DNA of 64,000 bases from positions 1,860,001 to 1,924,000 of the forward strand of contig OZ244725.1 of assembly GCA_965219305.1 (NCBI GenBank), written 5' to 3'. The notes under the pieces are model-generated. The model was given only the letters and a program-made list of their open reading frames with translations, was not told the DNA's origin and ran no database searches. Position numbers and translations under genes: made by a program. Of the stretch, positions 1 to 8,073 are shown piece after piece. Within the stretch, counting starts at the first letter, position 1. Each line of letters begins with the position of its first letter. Source of the stretch: DATHTS01 sp965219305 (lineage in GTDB: Bacteria; Acidobacteriota; Blastocatellia; Pyrinomonadales; Pyrinomonadaceae).

Positions 1-238
1 GGTCTTTGCGCGGTTTCCAGACGACTCCGGCGGCAAAACGCCCGTCGCTGAGTTGCGTGAAATTTCCGCCGAAACGCAAAGTTCCCTGAATGAAAACGTC
101 GAAATTTTCATTTATCGAATGGGTTAAAGATATGTCGTTCCACGATTGATTGTCGTTCTCGTCAACCGTCGTCTGCGCCTCGGTTATTGTTAGCGCGAAA
201 GCCGTTAAAAGTATAATAAGAAAGATTTTTTTCATCAT
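1..238 (-). CDS. Secreted/outer-membrane protein, N-terminal part only (DUF2490-like)
   Basis: The reading frame starts at tandem ATGs (238 or 235) after a GGAG ribosome-binding site and runs off the left edge, giving about 78 residues. It opens with a clear signal peptide (MKKIFLIILLTAFALTITEAQ). The mature start has aromatic, alternating residues (SWNDISLTHSINENFDVF, then a GTLRF stretch) that resemble the first beta-strands of DUF2490-type outer-membrane proteins; this is a similarity by eye only. The gene lies behind a c-di-AMP riboswitch (376-521), so its transcription probably falls when c-di-AMP is high. Neighbouring KdpDE-like genes and known riboswitch targets suggest a role in potassium, osmotic or cell-wall homeostasis, but the product itself does not prove this. 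The protein could equally be another small beta-barrel or a periplasmic protein. Confidence 0.6.
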   Translation of the reverse strand, partial: MMKKIFLIILLTAFALTITEAQTTVDENDNQSWNDISLTHSINENFDVFIQGTLRFGGNFTQLSDGRFAAGVVWKPRKD

Positions 239-297
239 TATTCTCCAATAAACTCGTTATATTTGTTGAAGAAAACGAAAAATCATTTAAATAGACG

Positions 298-339
298 AAG
301 AGGCTGTGAAGTCCACTTTCGGAACTTCACAGCCTCTTG
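298..339 (-). terminator. Riboswitch expression-platform terminator hairpin
   Basis: A perfect 15-bp inverted repeat (AAGAGGCTGTGAAGT / ACTTCACAGCCTCTT) with an 11-nt loop lies between the c-di-AMP aptamer and the start codon at 238. On the minus strand it is followed by CGTCTATTT, a weak U-tract. Its place, directly 3' of the aptamer and 5' of the gene, fits a ligand-controlled attenuator. The exact antiterminator pairing was not worked out. Confidence 0.65.
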
Positions 340-375
340 AAAAAAAGTCTGTAAAATCTTTCGCGTCCTTCTTCG

Positions 376-521
376 ATAACGCCTACGAGGTTAGCTGACG
401 GGCTGGAAGCGAAGAAGTCTTCTGCGTCTTTGACGCTGCGCCCCGCATTTACAAAACATCTGTAAATGGTTGGTTCCCCCGTGTTATTTCTCAATTACTG
501 AAAAACAACTTCGGCGACTAA
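376..521 (-). promoter_or_regulatory. Cyclic-di-AMP (ydaO/yuaA) riboswitch
   Basis: Read on the minus strand, this leader has the ydaO-type landmarks in order: a P1 strand with GUCGCCGAAG near the 5' end, CGGGGGAACC, a GCGGGGCGCAGCG segment, and the distinctive 3' core CCCGUCAGCUAACCUCGUAGGC, which closes P1 through CGCC/GGCG. These match the c-di-AMP aptamer as I remember it, including the GCCGAA...GGAACC...GACAGCUAAC...GGAGGC framework of the Thermoanaerobacter tengcongensis structure. A promoter (532-561) puts the transcription start a few bases upstream, and a strong hairpin (298-339) sits between aptamer and gene. Family knowledge: these are usually OFF switches controlling potassium uptake, osmolyte transport or cell-wall enzymes. 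Confidence 0.88.
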
Positions 522-531
522 ATTGTCGTTT

Positions 532-561
532 ATTCTAGCAAAAGAAAATCGGAAAAAGCAA
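532..561 (-). promoter_or_regulatory. Sigma-70 promoter of the c-di-AMP riboswitch transcript
   Basis: On the minus strand TTGCTT (556-561), an 18-bp spacer and TAGAAT (532-537) form a good housekeeping promoter. The expected start, near 525, lies just 5' of the riboswitch P1 strand. The whole aptamer is therefore transcribed on its own rather than as read-through from the response-regulator gene that ends at 586. Confidence 0.7.
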
Positions 562-585
562 GCATTTTTTCGCATCACGAAAAAT

Positions 586-1296
586 TTATTTTCCGCCCGA
601 AGGATCGAAGCGATAACCGACCCACGGTTCGGTCAGAATATACTGCGGATCGGAAGAATTTATCTCGATCTTTTTGCGTAGATTGCCGAGAAAAACTCTC
701 AGATATTCGGTTTGTTCCGTGAAATTTCCGCCCCAGATCGCGGTCAGAAGTGTGCGGTGCGTGATAACTTTTTCGCGGTTTTGAATCAGATAAAGCATTA
801 AGTCGAATTCCGTCGGCGTAAGATGAATTTCTTCGCCGCGCACTAAAATCTGGTGCGTTTGCGTATTTATCAAAAAATCTCCGGCGGAAATTTCGGTTTC
901 GGTTTCGTTTTTTTCATTCGGAATCCGGCGCAAATTCGCGCGAATTCTTGCCATCAGTTCGTCAATGCTGAACGGCTTCGTAATATAATCGTCCGCGCCC
1001 GCGTCGAGGGCTTCGATCTTTGTTTTTTCTTCGCCTTTGACCGACAAAACGATGATCGGCGTTTGCGAGATTTTGCGGATCTCGCGGCACAGTTCGATGC
1101 CGTTCATTTCCGGCATCTGTAAGTCGCTGATTATCAAATCCGGTTTCCAATCGTGAAAAGTATCGAGCGCGGAAATTCCGTCGGCGGCGGTTCTGACGAG
1201 ATATTTATGCGCCGTCAAACTCCCGCGCAAAACGCGCGTGATCTGCGATTCATCGTCAACCACCAGAATTTTTTTATTCTCGTTCACAATTTTCAC
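586..1296 (-). CDS. kdpE: KdpE-like OmpR-family response regulator
   Basis: The 236-residue protein has a REC domain (about residues 8-125; acidic pocket VVDDE, phospho-acceptor Asp in IISDLQMP, Lys in YITKPF) and a C-terminal winged-helix DNA-binding domain (about 137-232). The endings YLRVFLGNLRKKIE and LTEPWVGYRF are typical of KdpE, which activates potassium-transport genes. The start at 1296 overlaps the kinase stop by 23 bp, so the pair is translationally coupled and cotranscribed. No kdpFABC genes are in the window; the likely targets lie elsewhere or beyond the left edge. It could also be a KdpE-type regulator recruited to another regulon. Confidence 0.85.
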   Translation of the reverse strand: MKIVNENKKILVVDDESQITRVLRGSLTAHKYLVRTAADGISALDTFHDWKPDLIISDLQMPEMNGIELCREIRKISQTPIIVLSVKGEEKTKIEALDAGADDYITKPFSIDELMARIRANLRRIPNEKNETETEISAGDFLINTQTHQILVRGEEIHLTPTEFDLMLYLIQNREKVITHRTLLTAIWGGNFTEQTEYLRVFLGNLRKKIEINSSDPQYILTEPWVGYRFDPSGGK

Positions 1297-2437
1297 CGTT
1301 CATCGTTACGATAAACTTCGCGCCTTTTCCATTTTCTTTTTCCAATACCCGAATTTTTCCGCCGTGCGCTTCGACGATTCCTTTGGCAATTGCCAAACCC
1401 AAACCCGTTCCTTTGGATTTCGGCAAGGAATTTACTGCATTTTCCACGCGGAAAAACTTATCGAAAATCTTTTCTCGCCATTCAACGGGAATTCCTCTGC
1501 CTTCGTCGGAAACGGCAATTTCTATTTTTTTGTCCTGAGTTTTAGCGGCGGAAATTTCAATTTTAGAATTTTCCGGCGCATATTTCGCCGCGTTATCGAG
1601 CAAAGTGTAAATCACTTCAGCAAGCGATTTTTCGTCGGCATTAATCGGAGGCAAATCTTTTCCGATTTTTACCGAAACTCGATGATTTTTTAGAATATTC
1701 TTTGCACGATTTAAAGCGTTTCCGACAATTTCTTCGAGCGATGTTAGACTCGTATTTAAATTAAATTCCTTTGATTCGAGCTTGGCAAGTTCCACCATCG
1801 CTTCGATAAAATTGTTCAAACGATCTGTTTCTTCGTTGATAATTTCGAGAAAATCGAGTCTGCCTTCCGCGTCGAGTTCGATTGTGCGATGTCCGCCTTC
1901 GCTGTCTAAAAGTGTCGTAACCGACGCTTTTATCGAAGTTAGAGGCGTTCGCAAATCGTGCGTTACGGCATCGAGCAATGCGGATTTTAACTTTTCGCTG
2001 CGGCGCAGAGCTTCTGTTTCGCTCGCTTTTTCAAATGCGGTTTGCAGTTCATTATAAAGTCTTTTGACTTCTTCTTTGCGGCGTTCGGCTTCTTCGGCGC
2101 GACGTTTTGCATACGCAGAAAGTTCGCCGACCGTTATCGCCGTCACACTAAAAGCCGCCCACGCAAACCAATTCTGCGGTTCGGCAATCGTCCACGTTCT
2201 GACGGGCGGAATAAACATAAAATTAAATCCCGCAACCGCCGCAAAAGATGCCAGAAGTGCAGGATTTCTCCCGAGAAACGTTGCGATAAAAACGATCAGC
2301 AGTAAAAATACGATTGCGACAATTGCCGTATTTATAAACGGCTGAATGACATCCAAGCCAGTTATGATTAGTCCGACAAAAAATAATGCTAAAAAGTAGC
2401 GCAACCAATTTCGTCGAATTACGTTTGAAACTATCAC
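1274..2437 (-). CDS. KdpD-like sensor histidine kinase, short form
   Basis: The 387-residue protein begins with a four-helix DUF4118 membrane domain (about residues 8-105; the FNFMFIPP motif is characteristic of KdpD), then a coiled-coil linker rich in E/R, a HisKA domain with phospho-acceptor His in DAVTHDLRTPLTSIK, and an HATPase domain (N box DNAAKYAPENS, G boxes DEGRGIP and KGTGLGLAI). Canonical KdpD is about 890 residues and carries N-terminal KdpD and Usp domains; these are absent here. The protein may thus sense potassium or turgor through the membrane domain alone. It is upstream of and overlaps the KdpE-like gene. Confidence 0.85.
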   Translation of the reverse strand: MIVSNVIRRNWLRYFLALFFVGLIITGLDVIQPFINTAIVAIVFLLLIVFIATFLGRNPALLASFAAVAGFNFMFIPPVRTWTIAEPQNWFAWAAFSVTAITVGELSAYAKRRAEEAERRKEEVKRLYNELQTAFEKASETEALRRSEKLKSALLDAVTHDLRTPLTSIKASVTTLLDSEGGHRTIELDAEGRLDFLEIINEETDRLNNFIEAMVELAKLESKEFNLNTSLTSLEEIVGNALNRAKNILKNHRVSVKIGKDLPPINADEKSLAEVIYTLLDNAAKYAPENSKIEISAAKTQDKKIEIAVSDEGRGIPVEWREKIFDKFFRVENAVNSLPKSKGTGLGLAIAKGIVEAHGGKIRVLEKENGKGAKFIVTMNGENCERE

Positions 2438-2476
2438 GACTTATTTTAGAAAAAAATGATCAAAATGGAAATAATT

Positions 2477-3910
2477 TTAAGGATTCAGCAAAACGTATAA
2501 TCTGTCTGCCCAATCCGAGCGTGAGTTTCTCAGAATTTCATACTGCACCTGCGCCATATCGCGGTTGCCGAGTTTAAGATACGCTCTGCCGAGATTATAA
2601 CGCGCTTTGTCAAAATCGGGATTTAAGCTGACTGCATTGTTAAGAACTTCGATGCTTTCGTCGTTTTTACCGAGTTCAAGATAACTTTCGCCGAGATAAT
2701 TGTAACTTTTCGCATCGGATTTATAAGTTCTCAGCGATTCAAATGCGTTTGCGGCTTCGGCATAGCGTTTTTGTTTGAAATACGCTAATCCCATCTTTTC
2801 AAAGGCATTTACAAAATCCGGTTTGAGCGCGACGGCGCGTTTGTAAGAGAGAATTTCCTCATCCGTGCGACCTAATTTTTCCAAACTCAAACCGAGCGAA
2901 TAATAAAGATCGGGACTATATGAATCAATTTTTATCGCCTTATTGTAAGCATCAACGGCTTGTTTGTAATCGCCGAGCGCGAAACTCGACGCGCCGATGT
3001 TGATATGCGTTTCGATCCATTCGGGTCGAAGTTTTGCGGCTTGTTTTGATGCCTTTAAGGATTCATTATGATTGCCGAGCATTCCGTAACAAAATCCGGC
3101 TTGATACCACGCTTCGGCATAATTGGCATCAATTTCGACGGCGTTTATAAAATAATTCAACGCTGATTTGTAATCGTCTCTCGACAAAAGCCGGAGACCT
3201 TGCGAATAAAGGCTTTCCGCCGCCGCACGTTTGTTTTTCTGATTTTCTATATTGAGTGTCGCAAATGAACGAAGTTCGCCTGTTTTTATCTGCAAAATTC
3301 GTTCGCTCGGAACCGCGAAATTCAAACTCTGACCTTCCGCCGCCTGCAAAGTCGCCACGCCGATCACTTGCCCGCGCATATTGACGACCGGACTGCCGCT
3401 TGAGCCGGGCGAGATCGGCGCGGTAATTTGAATAATTTTCCCGTAACCCGGAATTTCGCGCACGGCGGACACGATTCCGTTAGCGACCGAACCTTCCAAT
3501 CCGTATGGATTTCCTATGACAACGATTGATTCGCCTTCCTGCGGCGAATTTTCGACAATCGGCAGCCAGACGGCGGAATTTTGCGGAACATTCACCTGCA
3601 AAACTGCCAGATCACCTTCGCCGTCAATTGCCAAAACACCCTGCGCGTCATATTTTTTGCCGTTACTCAAACTGATCTCAACACGGTTTGCTTTTTCGAT
3701 AACGTGGCGATTTGTAATTATTCTGTCAGACGCGATAAAAAATCCCGTTCCGCGCGAAATTGTCGCACCTTTCCCATCAAAAGTTTCAATCGCTACTGCC
3801 GAAGGTTTTACGCGGCGAACTAGCTGCGGAAGATAATCCTGCCCGAACACTGCAGAAACAGCGAACAGAATTATGATAAAAAGAAAATTTTTGAAGATGT
3901 TAGATTTCAT
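2477..3910 (-). CDS. Secreted trypsin-like (S1C) serine protease with C-terminal TPR repeats
   Basis: The 477-residue protein starts at the ATG at 3910, because a strong promoter (3930-3958) rules out the longer frame. A signal peptide (MKSNIFKNFLFIIILFAVSAVFGQ) precedes a HtrA/DegP-like chymotrypsin-fold domain: His in ITNRHVIEK, Asp in GEGDLAVLQV, and Ser in SPGSSGSPVV. Instead of a PDZ domain, the second half carries roughly six TPR units with the usual A/Y/G pattern (for example AEAWYQAGFCYGMLGNHNES). A protease with a TPR scaffold suggests periplasmic quality control with bound partner proteins. It is monocistronic. Function beyond proteolysis is inference. Confidence 0.87.
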   Translation of the reverse strand: MKSNIFKNFLFIIILFAVSAVFGQDYLPQLVRRVKPSAVAIETFDGKGATISRGTGFFIASDRIITNRHVIEKANRVEISLSNGKKYDAQGVLAIDGEGDLAVLQVNVPQNSAVWLPIVENSPQEGESIVVIGNPYGLEGSVANGIVSAVREIPGYGKIIQITAPISPGSSGSPVVNMRGQVIGVATLQAAEGQSLNFAVPSERILQIKTGELRSFATLNIENQKNKRAAAESLYSQGLRLLSRDDYKSALNYFINAVEIDANYAEAWYQAGFCYGMLGNHNESLKASKQAAKLRPEWIETHINIGASSFALGDYKQAVDAYNKAIKIDSYSPDLYYSLGLSLEKLGRTDEEILSYKRAVALKPDFVNAFEKMGLAYFKQKRYAEAANAFESLRTYKSDAKSYNYLGESYLELGKNDESIEVLNNAVSLNPDFDKARYNLGRAYLKLGNRDMAQVQYEILRNSRSDWADRLYVLLNP

Positions 3911-3929
3911 CCCGATAGTTCTAACGGCA

Positions 3930-3958
3930 ATTATAGATTTTTTGCGTGTGCTAAACAA
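3930..3958 (-). promoter_or_regulatory. Sigma-70 promoter of the protease-TPR gene
   Basis: On the minus strand TTGTTT (3953-3958), a 17-bp spacer and a perfect TATAAT (3930-3935) predict a transcript start near 3923, about 13 nt before the ATG at 3910. This fixes the start codon and gives a very short leader. Confidence 0.8.
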
Positions 3959-4269
3959 AAGCAATATAAAACTATTTGCATTTCAAAGATGAAGATTGTT
4001 CTATTAACAGTTGTAAGAATTTTTATTATGAAATCGCGGAAACACGGGAAATTATCCGGCAAAATCCAAAAAAGCATTTTATTTGAATAGAAATATCGTG
4101 AAACTCTGCTGTTTTCCTTAATATTTACAGCAAAAACTCACAATCATATTTCCAAAATCTCGGATTAACGGGCGAAAAACTGAATAAAATAATGTTAAAA
4201 TTTTGTGAACGCGAAACAAGACAACGAAATTTTGCGTAAATCTAAGGCGGAGCAAGGTTAATAAAATAC
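3959..4269. other. Intergenic spacer between divergent genes
   Basis: This A/T-rich spacer separates the protease promoter from the sigma-54 promoter. I see no ORF or RNA gene in it. A sigma-54 activator would be expected to bind here; no clear inverted-repeat operator was identified by eye. Confidence 0.4.
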
Positions 4270-4285
4270 TGGAACGTATTTTGCA
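4270..4285 (+). promoter_or_regulatory. Sigma-54 (-24/-12) promoter
   Basis: TGGAACG-TATT-TTGCA matches the RpoN consensus TGGCACG-N4-TTGCA with one substitution. GG (4271-4272) and GC (4283-4284) are 12 bp apart, the required spacing. The predicted start is near 4296, 23 nt before the ATG of the large sensor kinase. Confidence 0.75.
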
Positions 4286-4318
4286 TTATAAAATCGTTGG
4301 TTTTATCCGTCTTCCAAA

Positions 4319-7267
4319 ATGAAAGGAAAATTGCTGACAAATTGGAGTTTGGTGTGGCTTGTCGCGGCGGCATTTTTTGTTGCCGGCGGCGCACTTAATT
4401 TGTCGCAGAGAGCTTATCATAATATGCCGCCGACCGACGGCGTTATCTGGAGTCAAAAAGCAGATGGAATTTATGCCGAAAAAGTTACTCCTAATTTAGC
4501 CGCTTCACGCGCCGGAATTGCCGTCGGCGATAAACTTCTCGGCATCGGTCTAAATGATAATCAAATTGACGAACTCATCTCGCCCACCGACGTTCAAATG
4601 TATCTCGAAACTGCCGGTGAAGACGGGAATTTAACTTATTTTTATCAAAGACCTTCTTATTCATTTGCCGACAATTATTATTTCGCCGACTTAAAAAAAA
4701 TTGACACCGTTCCGCGTTGGTCGGCGGCGATAATTTTCCTGACTATCGTCGGTTTTATTTGGCTCGGAATCGGGCTTTTCGTTCTGTTAAAACAAGGCGG
4801 CGATTCGCCTTTTGTCCTGCATTTTTCAGTCGTCTGTCTGGCAGCATTTATTTTTTTAGTATATAAACCGCTCGGTTTGGGCGAAGATTTCGATCTTGCG
4901 GTCAGTTTGATTGATGATTTGGCGTTTGCATTTTTCGTCCCGCTTTTCCTGCATTTCTGTCTTCGTTATCCGGTCAGAACCGAGCTTTTCCAAGAACCGC
5001 GTTGGCGCGAATATCTGCTTTATCTTCCGGCTGGCTTAATTTCTTTTGCAATTTTCTTTCTTTCATTATTTTTCCATCTTGCACCAACAACGAACGCGGC
5101 GGCTTGGCTTTCGGAATTTGCCGATAAATACGACGCTTTCGGTTTTCTTTACCAAGCAAATTTTTATCATTTTGCAACGGGACTTGCAGCGGGTGCGGTT
5201 TTTCTGATTTGGCGTTTTATCAAAAATAAACAAACGCTTGTTCGTCAACGTCTGAAATGGATTGTTTGGGGAACGACTGCGGCGGTTTTGCCGGTTGCCG
5301 TTTTTTACGGCGCGAAAAGATATTTTCATTTGCCGGAAGACACCGTAACTTCCGCGCTGACGATTTTGCCGCTTGCGCTGATTCCTTTAAGTTTCGGTCA
5401 TTCGGTCGTGCGTTATCGTTTGATGGACGTTGATGTCGTCGTTCGGCGTGCGCTCGTCTATGCGATGACGACAATGGCAATTGCGATGATGATCGGCGCA
5501 GTCGCGCTCGGACTCGTGTTTTTGGCGGTCGGAAATAATCTTTCAAATACGGAAATTACTCTGCGAACGCTGATCGCAATTGTAGCGATGGCGGGAATCG
5601 TGATGCTCAGCGAACCGATCAAGAAATTTTTGCAGGAACGCGCCGACCGATTTTTCTACGGCGAACGCTACGATCTGCGGCAAGGTTTGCTCGATTTCGG
5701 CAGAACTTTAGCAGCGACTTCAACGCTCGATCCGTTATTAAATTCTCTGACGGAAAGATTACAGCAAGTTTTAAACGTCGAAAAAGTCGCCGTTTTTATC
5801 GAGGAAGAAAATTCGGAAAATTACAGAATTGCGAAAACCGCCGGACTAAACGATTACAGAATTCCTCACGATTTCCGGCAGATGATTCGCACGAAGTCCG
5901 CCGAACGAGGCGTTGTGCGTGCCGACGAACTGGCATTGGCGGAAATCGAATTAAGCGACGATCAAAGAGTCAGACCGCAGGAACTTCACTATTTTGTGCC
6001 GTGTGTCGCACGCGGAAAAATGGTCGCCGTCATCGGATTGGGACGCGCTAAAGACGGTTCGCTTTTGTCGAGCGAAGACCTCGAAATTTTGCAGACGGTT
6101 TCCGGTTACGTCGCCGTCGCCGTTGAAAACAGTTTGCTTTATCAAGAGCAGACTGCACGCGCCGAAGAACTCGAACTTCTTAAAGAATTCAACGAATCAA
6201 TCGTCGAATCCGTCAATGTCGGGCTTCTCGCAGTTGACGAACACGGGCAAATCACGCGTTGTAACACGACTTTTGAAACGATGCTCGAAATTCCGCGCGA
6301 TCAAGCTGTCGGCAAATATGTCGAAGAAGTTTTCGATGAAAGTTTTGCGGTAAATCTGGAAAATATTCTGGGCAAATCGCGCTGGCATCTAAGCGAAGTT
6401 CGTAACGCTTACAAACTTTACACAAAAAATAAAAAAGGCGAACCGCTTATTTTAAACGTCGCTATTGCGCCGCTTCAATCGGTTTCACAAAATCAGACGG
6501 GCGCGATTATCGTGCTTGAAAATGTTTCGTCGCGTGTCAAACTCGAAGAAACTCTCCAGCAAAGTGAAAAACTTTCGAGCATCGGTTTACTTGCCGCAGG
6601 CGTGGCGCACGAAGTAAACACGCCGCTGACGGGCGTTTCGAGTTACACGCAGATGCTTCTCGGAATGATTCCCGAAACCGATCCGAAACATCTGCTTCTG
6701 CAAAAAATGCAGCGTCAGACCGAACGCGCATCAAACATCGTCGGCAATTTGCTGAATTTCTCGCGCACCGGAAACTCTTCCGATTTTTATGAAGTTGATC
6801 TCAATAAACTTCTCAACGACACGATTCAACTGCTCGAACCGCAATTAAGAAAATCACAGGTCGAAATTATTAAAAACTATTCGGAAACGCCGCCGATGAT
6901 TTACGCAAATGCCGGAAAAATCCAACAAGTTTTCACTAACTTAATTCTTAACGCCCGTGACGCGATGAACGGCGGCGGCACGATAAATCTTTTGACGGCA
7001 GTTGAAAATGACAAAATAGTCGTCGAAGTTTCCGACACGGGCGAAGGCATCGAATCGGAAAATCTGAAAAAGATATTCGATCCGTTTTTCACTACTAAAG
7101 GTGTCGGCAACGGAACAGGTTTAGGGTTGGCAGTTTCCTACGGAATCGTGCAGGAACACGCCGGAACGATTACTGCAGCCAGCGAAATCGGTAAAGGCAC
7201 GACATTCAGCTTAATTTTTCCGCCCGCCGAAAAAGAAATACAAAACCAACAAAAAGCAGTTAGTTAA
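4319..7267 (+). CDS. Membrane sensor histidine kinase with PDZ, GAF and PAS domains (NtrB-like)
   Basis: The 982-residue protein has an N-terminal helix, a PDZ-like extracytoplasmic domain (about 50-105; ADGIYAEKV...RAGIAVGDKLLGI), a block of about seven transmembrane helices (about 140-430), a GAF domain (about 470-600), a PAS domain (about 625-735), HisKA with His in LAAGVAHEVNTPLTG, and an HATPase domain (NLILNARDAMNGGG, DTGEGIE, GNGTGLGLAV). The LAAGVAHEVNTPL style is that of NtrB/PrsK-like kinases that feed sigma-54 activators. That agrees with the sigma-54 promoter in front. No response regulator is adjacent, so it is an orphan here. The signal it detects is unknown; the PDZ domain suggests peptide or misfolded-protein input. 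Confidence 0.85.
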   Translation: MKGKLLTNWSLVWLVAAAFFVAGGALNLSQRAYHNMPPTDGVIWSQKADGIYAEKVTPNLAASRAGIAVGDKLLGIGLNDNQIDELISPTDVQMYLETAGEDGNLTYFYQRPSYSFADNYYFADLKKIDTVPRWSAAIIFLTIVGFIWLGIGLFVLLKQGGDSPFVLHFSVVCLAAFIFLVYKPLGLGEDFDLAVSLIDDLAFAFFVPLFLHFCLRYPVRTELFQEPRWREYLLYLPAGLISFAIFFLSLFFHLAPTTNAAAWLSEFADKYDAFGFLYQANFYHFATGLAAGAVFLIWRFIKNKQTLVRQRLKWIVWGTTAAVLPVAVFYGAKRYFHLPEDTVTSALTILPLALIPLSFGHSVVRYRLMDVDVVVRRALVYAMTTMAIAMMIGAVALGLVFLAVGNNLSNTEITLRTLIAIVAMAGIVMLSEPIKKFLQERADRFFYGERYDLRQGLLDFGRTLAATSTLDPLLNSLTERLQQVLNVEKVAVFIEEENSENYRIAKTAGLNDYRIPHDFRQMIRTKSAERGVVRADELALAEIELSDDQRVRPQELHYFVPCVARGKMVAVIGLGRAKDGSLLSSEDLEILQTVSGYVAVAVENSLLYQEQTARAEELELLKEFNESIVESVNVGLLAVDEHGQITRCNTTFETMLEIPRDQAVGKYVEEVFDESFAVNLENILGKSRWHLSEVRNAYKLYTKNKKGEPLILNVAIAPLQSVSQNQTGAIIVLENVSSRVKLEETLQQSEKLSSIGLLAAGVAHEVNTPLTGVSSYTQMLLGMIPETDPKHLLLQKMQRQTERASNIVGNLLNFSRTGNSSDFYEVDLNKLLNDTIQLLEPQLRKSQVEIIKNYSETPPMIYANAGKIQQVFTNLILNARDAMNGGGTINLLTAVENDKIVVEVSDTGEGIESENLKKIFDPFFTTKGVGNGTGLGLAVSYGIVQEHAGTITAASEIGKGTTFSLIFPPAEKEIQNQQKAVS

Positions 7268-7385
7268 AGGTTGAATTTAATGTTGTTTGTAATTACAACT
7301 CTGCATATTATAGAGGGTGATTCAAAATAACTAATGAAAAACCTAATAAATTCTATATAATCATAGATTCACGCCTATGAGCAAC

Positions 7386-7430
7386 AAAAAAGGCAATCTC
7401 ACCGCAATAAACGGTGAGATTGCCTTTTTT
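7386..7430. terminator. Bidirectional intrinsic terminator
   Basis: AAAAAAGGCAATCTCACCG and CGGTGAGATTGCCTTTTTT form a perfect 19-bp stem with a 7-nt loop between two convergent genes. A/T tails on both sides allow it to stop the kinase transcript and the minus-strand gene ending at 7451. Confidence 0.9.
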
Positions 7431-7450
7431 AATATATTAGAAATTCGTTC

Positions 7451-7987
7451 TTATTCAGAAACGTAAGAACCGTAAGTCCTGCTGATGCGAAGCATATTAT
7501 ACCAGGTTCGGTTAATATCGTTTCCGTATTGCAGATCCTTGATTTTCAATTCTTCGTCGGTGTAATGCAATCTGTCTGAAACTTTCAGAAATTCAGCATA
7601 ATCTTTCCACGCTTTCATATGTTTGCGCCACGCTTGACGAACTTCGCGCGGAAGATTGCCGTCGTCCATAGCGGAAGATTCGTCCGCGTATGAACCGACA
7701 ACTTCTGCATACTCGTCAATCGAATCCGTGCCGAACGGCGGGTTAAAATCCTCGTTAATTGCGCTTAGTTGACGAAATCTGTCATTACCGTTTCGAACAT
7801 CGCGGCTCAAAAGATCATCAATTGCATCTGCGGTAACAGTATCGTATTGAAGATTAAAACAGCTCGTATGATTGTGATAATAAGTGTTTGAAGACGCGCT
7901 GTCGTCAATAAACAAACCGGCAAAAGCGGCTGAAAAAACGAAAGCGGCGAAAAATGCGGTGATTGAAATTAATTTTTTACTTCTCAT
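7451..7987 (-). CDS. Secreted hypothetical protein
   Basis: The 178-residue protein opens with a signal peptide (SKKLISITAFFAAFVFSAAFA). The mature part is hydrophilic, rich in Asp, Tyr and Asn, and has a tryptophan-rich helical region (REVRQAWRKHMKAWKDYAEFL). I recognise no family. It has one Cys (HTSCFN) and no lipobox, so a periplasmic or secreted location is likely. A promoter (7998-8026) makes it monocistronic. Confidence 0.75.
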   Translation of the reverse strand: MRSKKLISITAFFAAFVFSAAFAGLFIDDSASSNTYYHNHTSCFNLQYDTVTADAIDDLLSRDVRNGNDRFRQLSAINEDFNPPFGTDSIDEYAEVVGSYADESSAMDDGNLPREVRQAWRKHMKAWKDYAEFLKVSDRLHYTDEELKIKDLQYGNDINRTWYNMLRISRTYGSYVSE

Positions 7988-7997
7988 GGCAATATCT

Positions 7998-8026
7998 ATT
8001 ATGAACTAATTTTCGGCAAAAGTGAA
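7998..8026 (-). promoter_or_regulatory. Sigma-70 promoter of the secreted hypothetical gene
   Basis: On the minus strand TTCACT (8021-8026), a 17-bp spacer and CATAAT (7998-8003) lie just upstream of the ATG at 7987. The predicted leader is very short. Confidence 0.55.
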
Positions 8027-8073
8027 CCCTTTTTTAAATTATTTTTTTATAATCTGATAAAGTTACATAAACT

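Noticed and set aside
586..2437. A complete kdp potassium-transport operon
   Set aside because: Only the regulator pair is present; kdpFABC genes are not in the window and the kinase lacks the KdpD N-terminal domains.
3911..3964. Longer N-terminus of the protease-TPR protein (start at 3964)
   Set aside because: The TATAAT box of its promoter lies at 3930-3935, inside the supposed coding part; the ATG at 3910 directly precedes a signal peptide.
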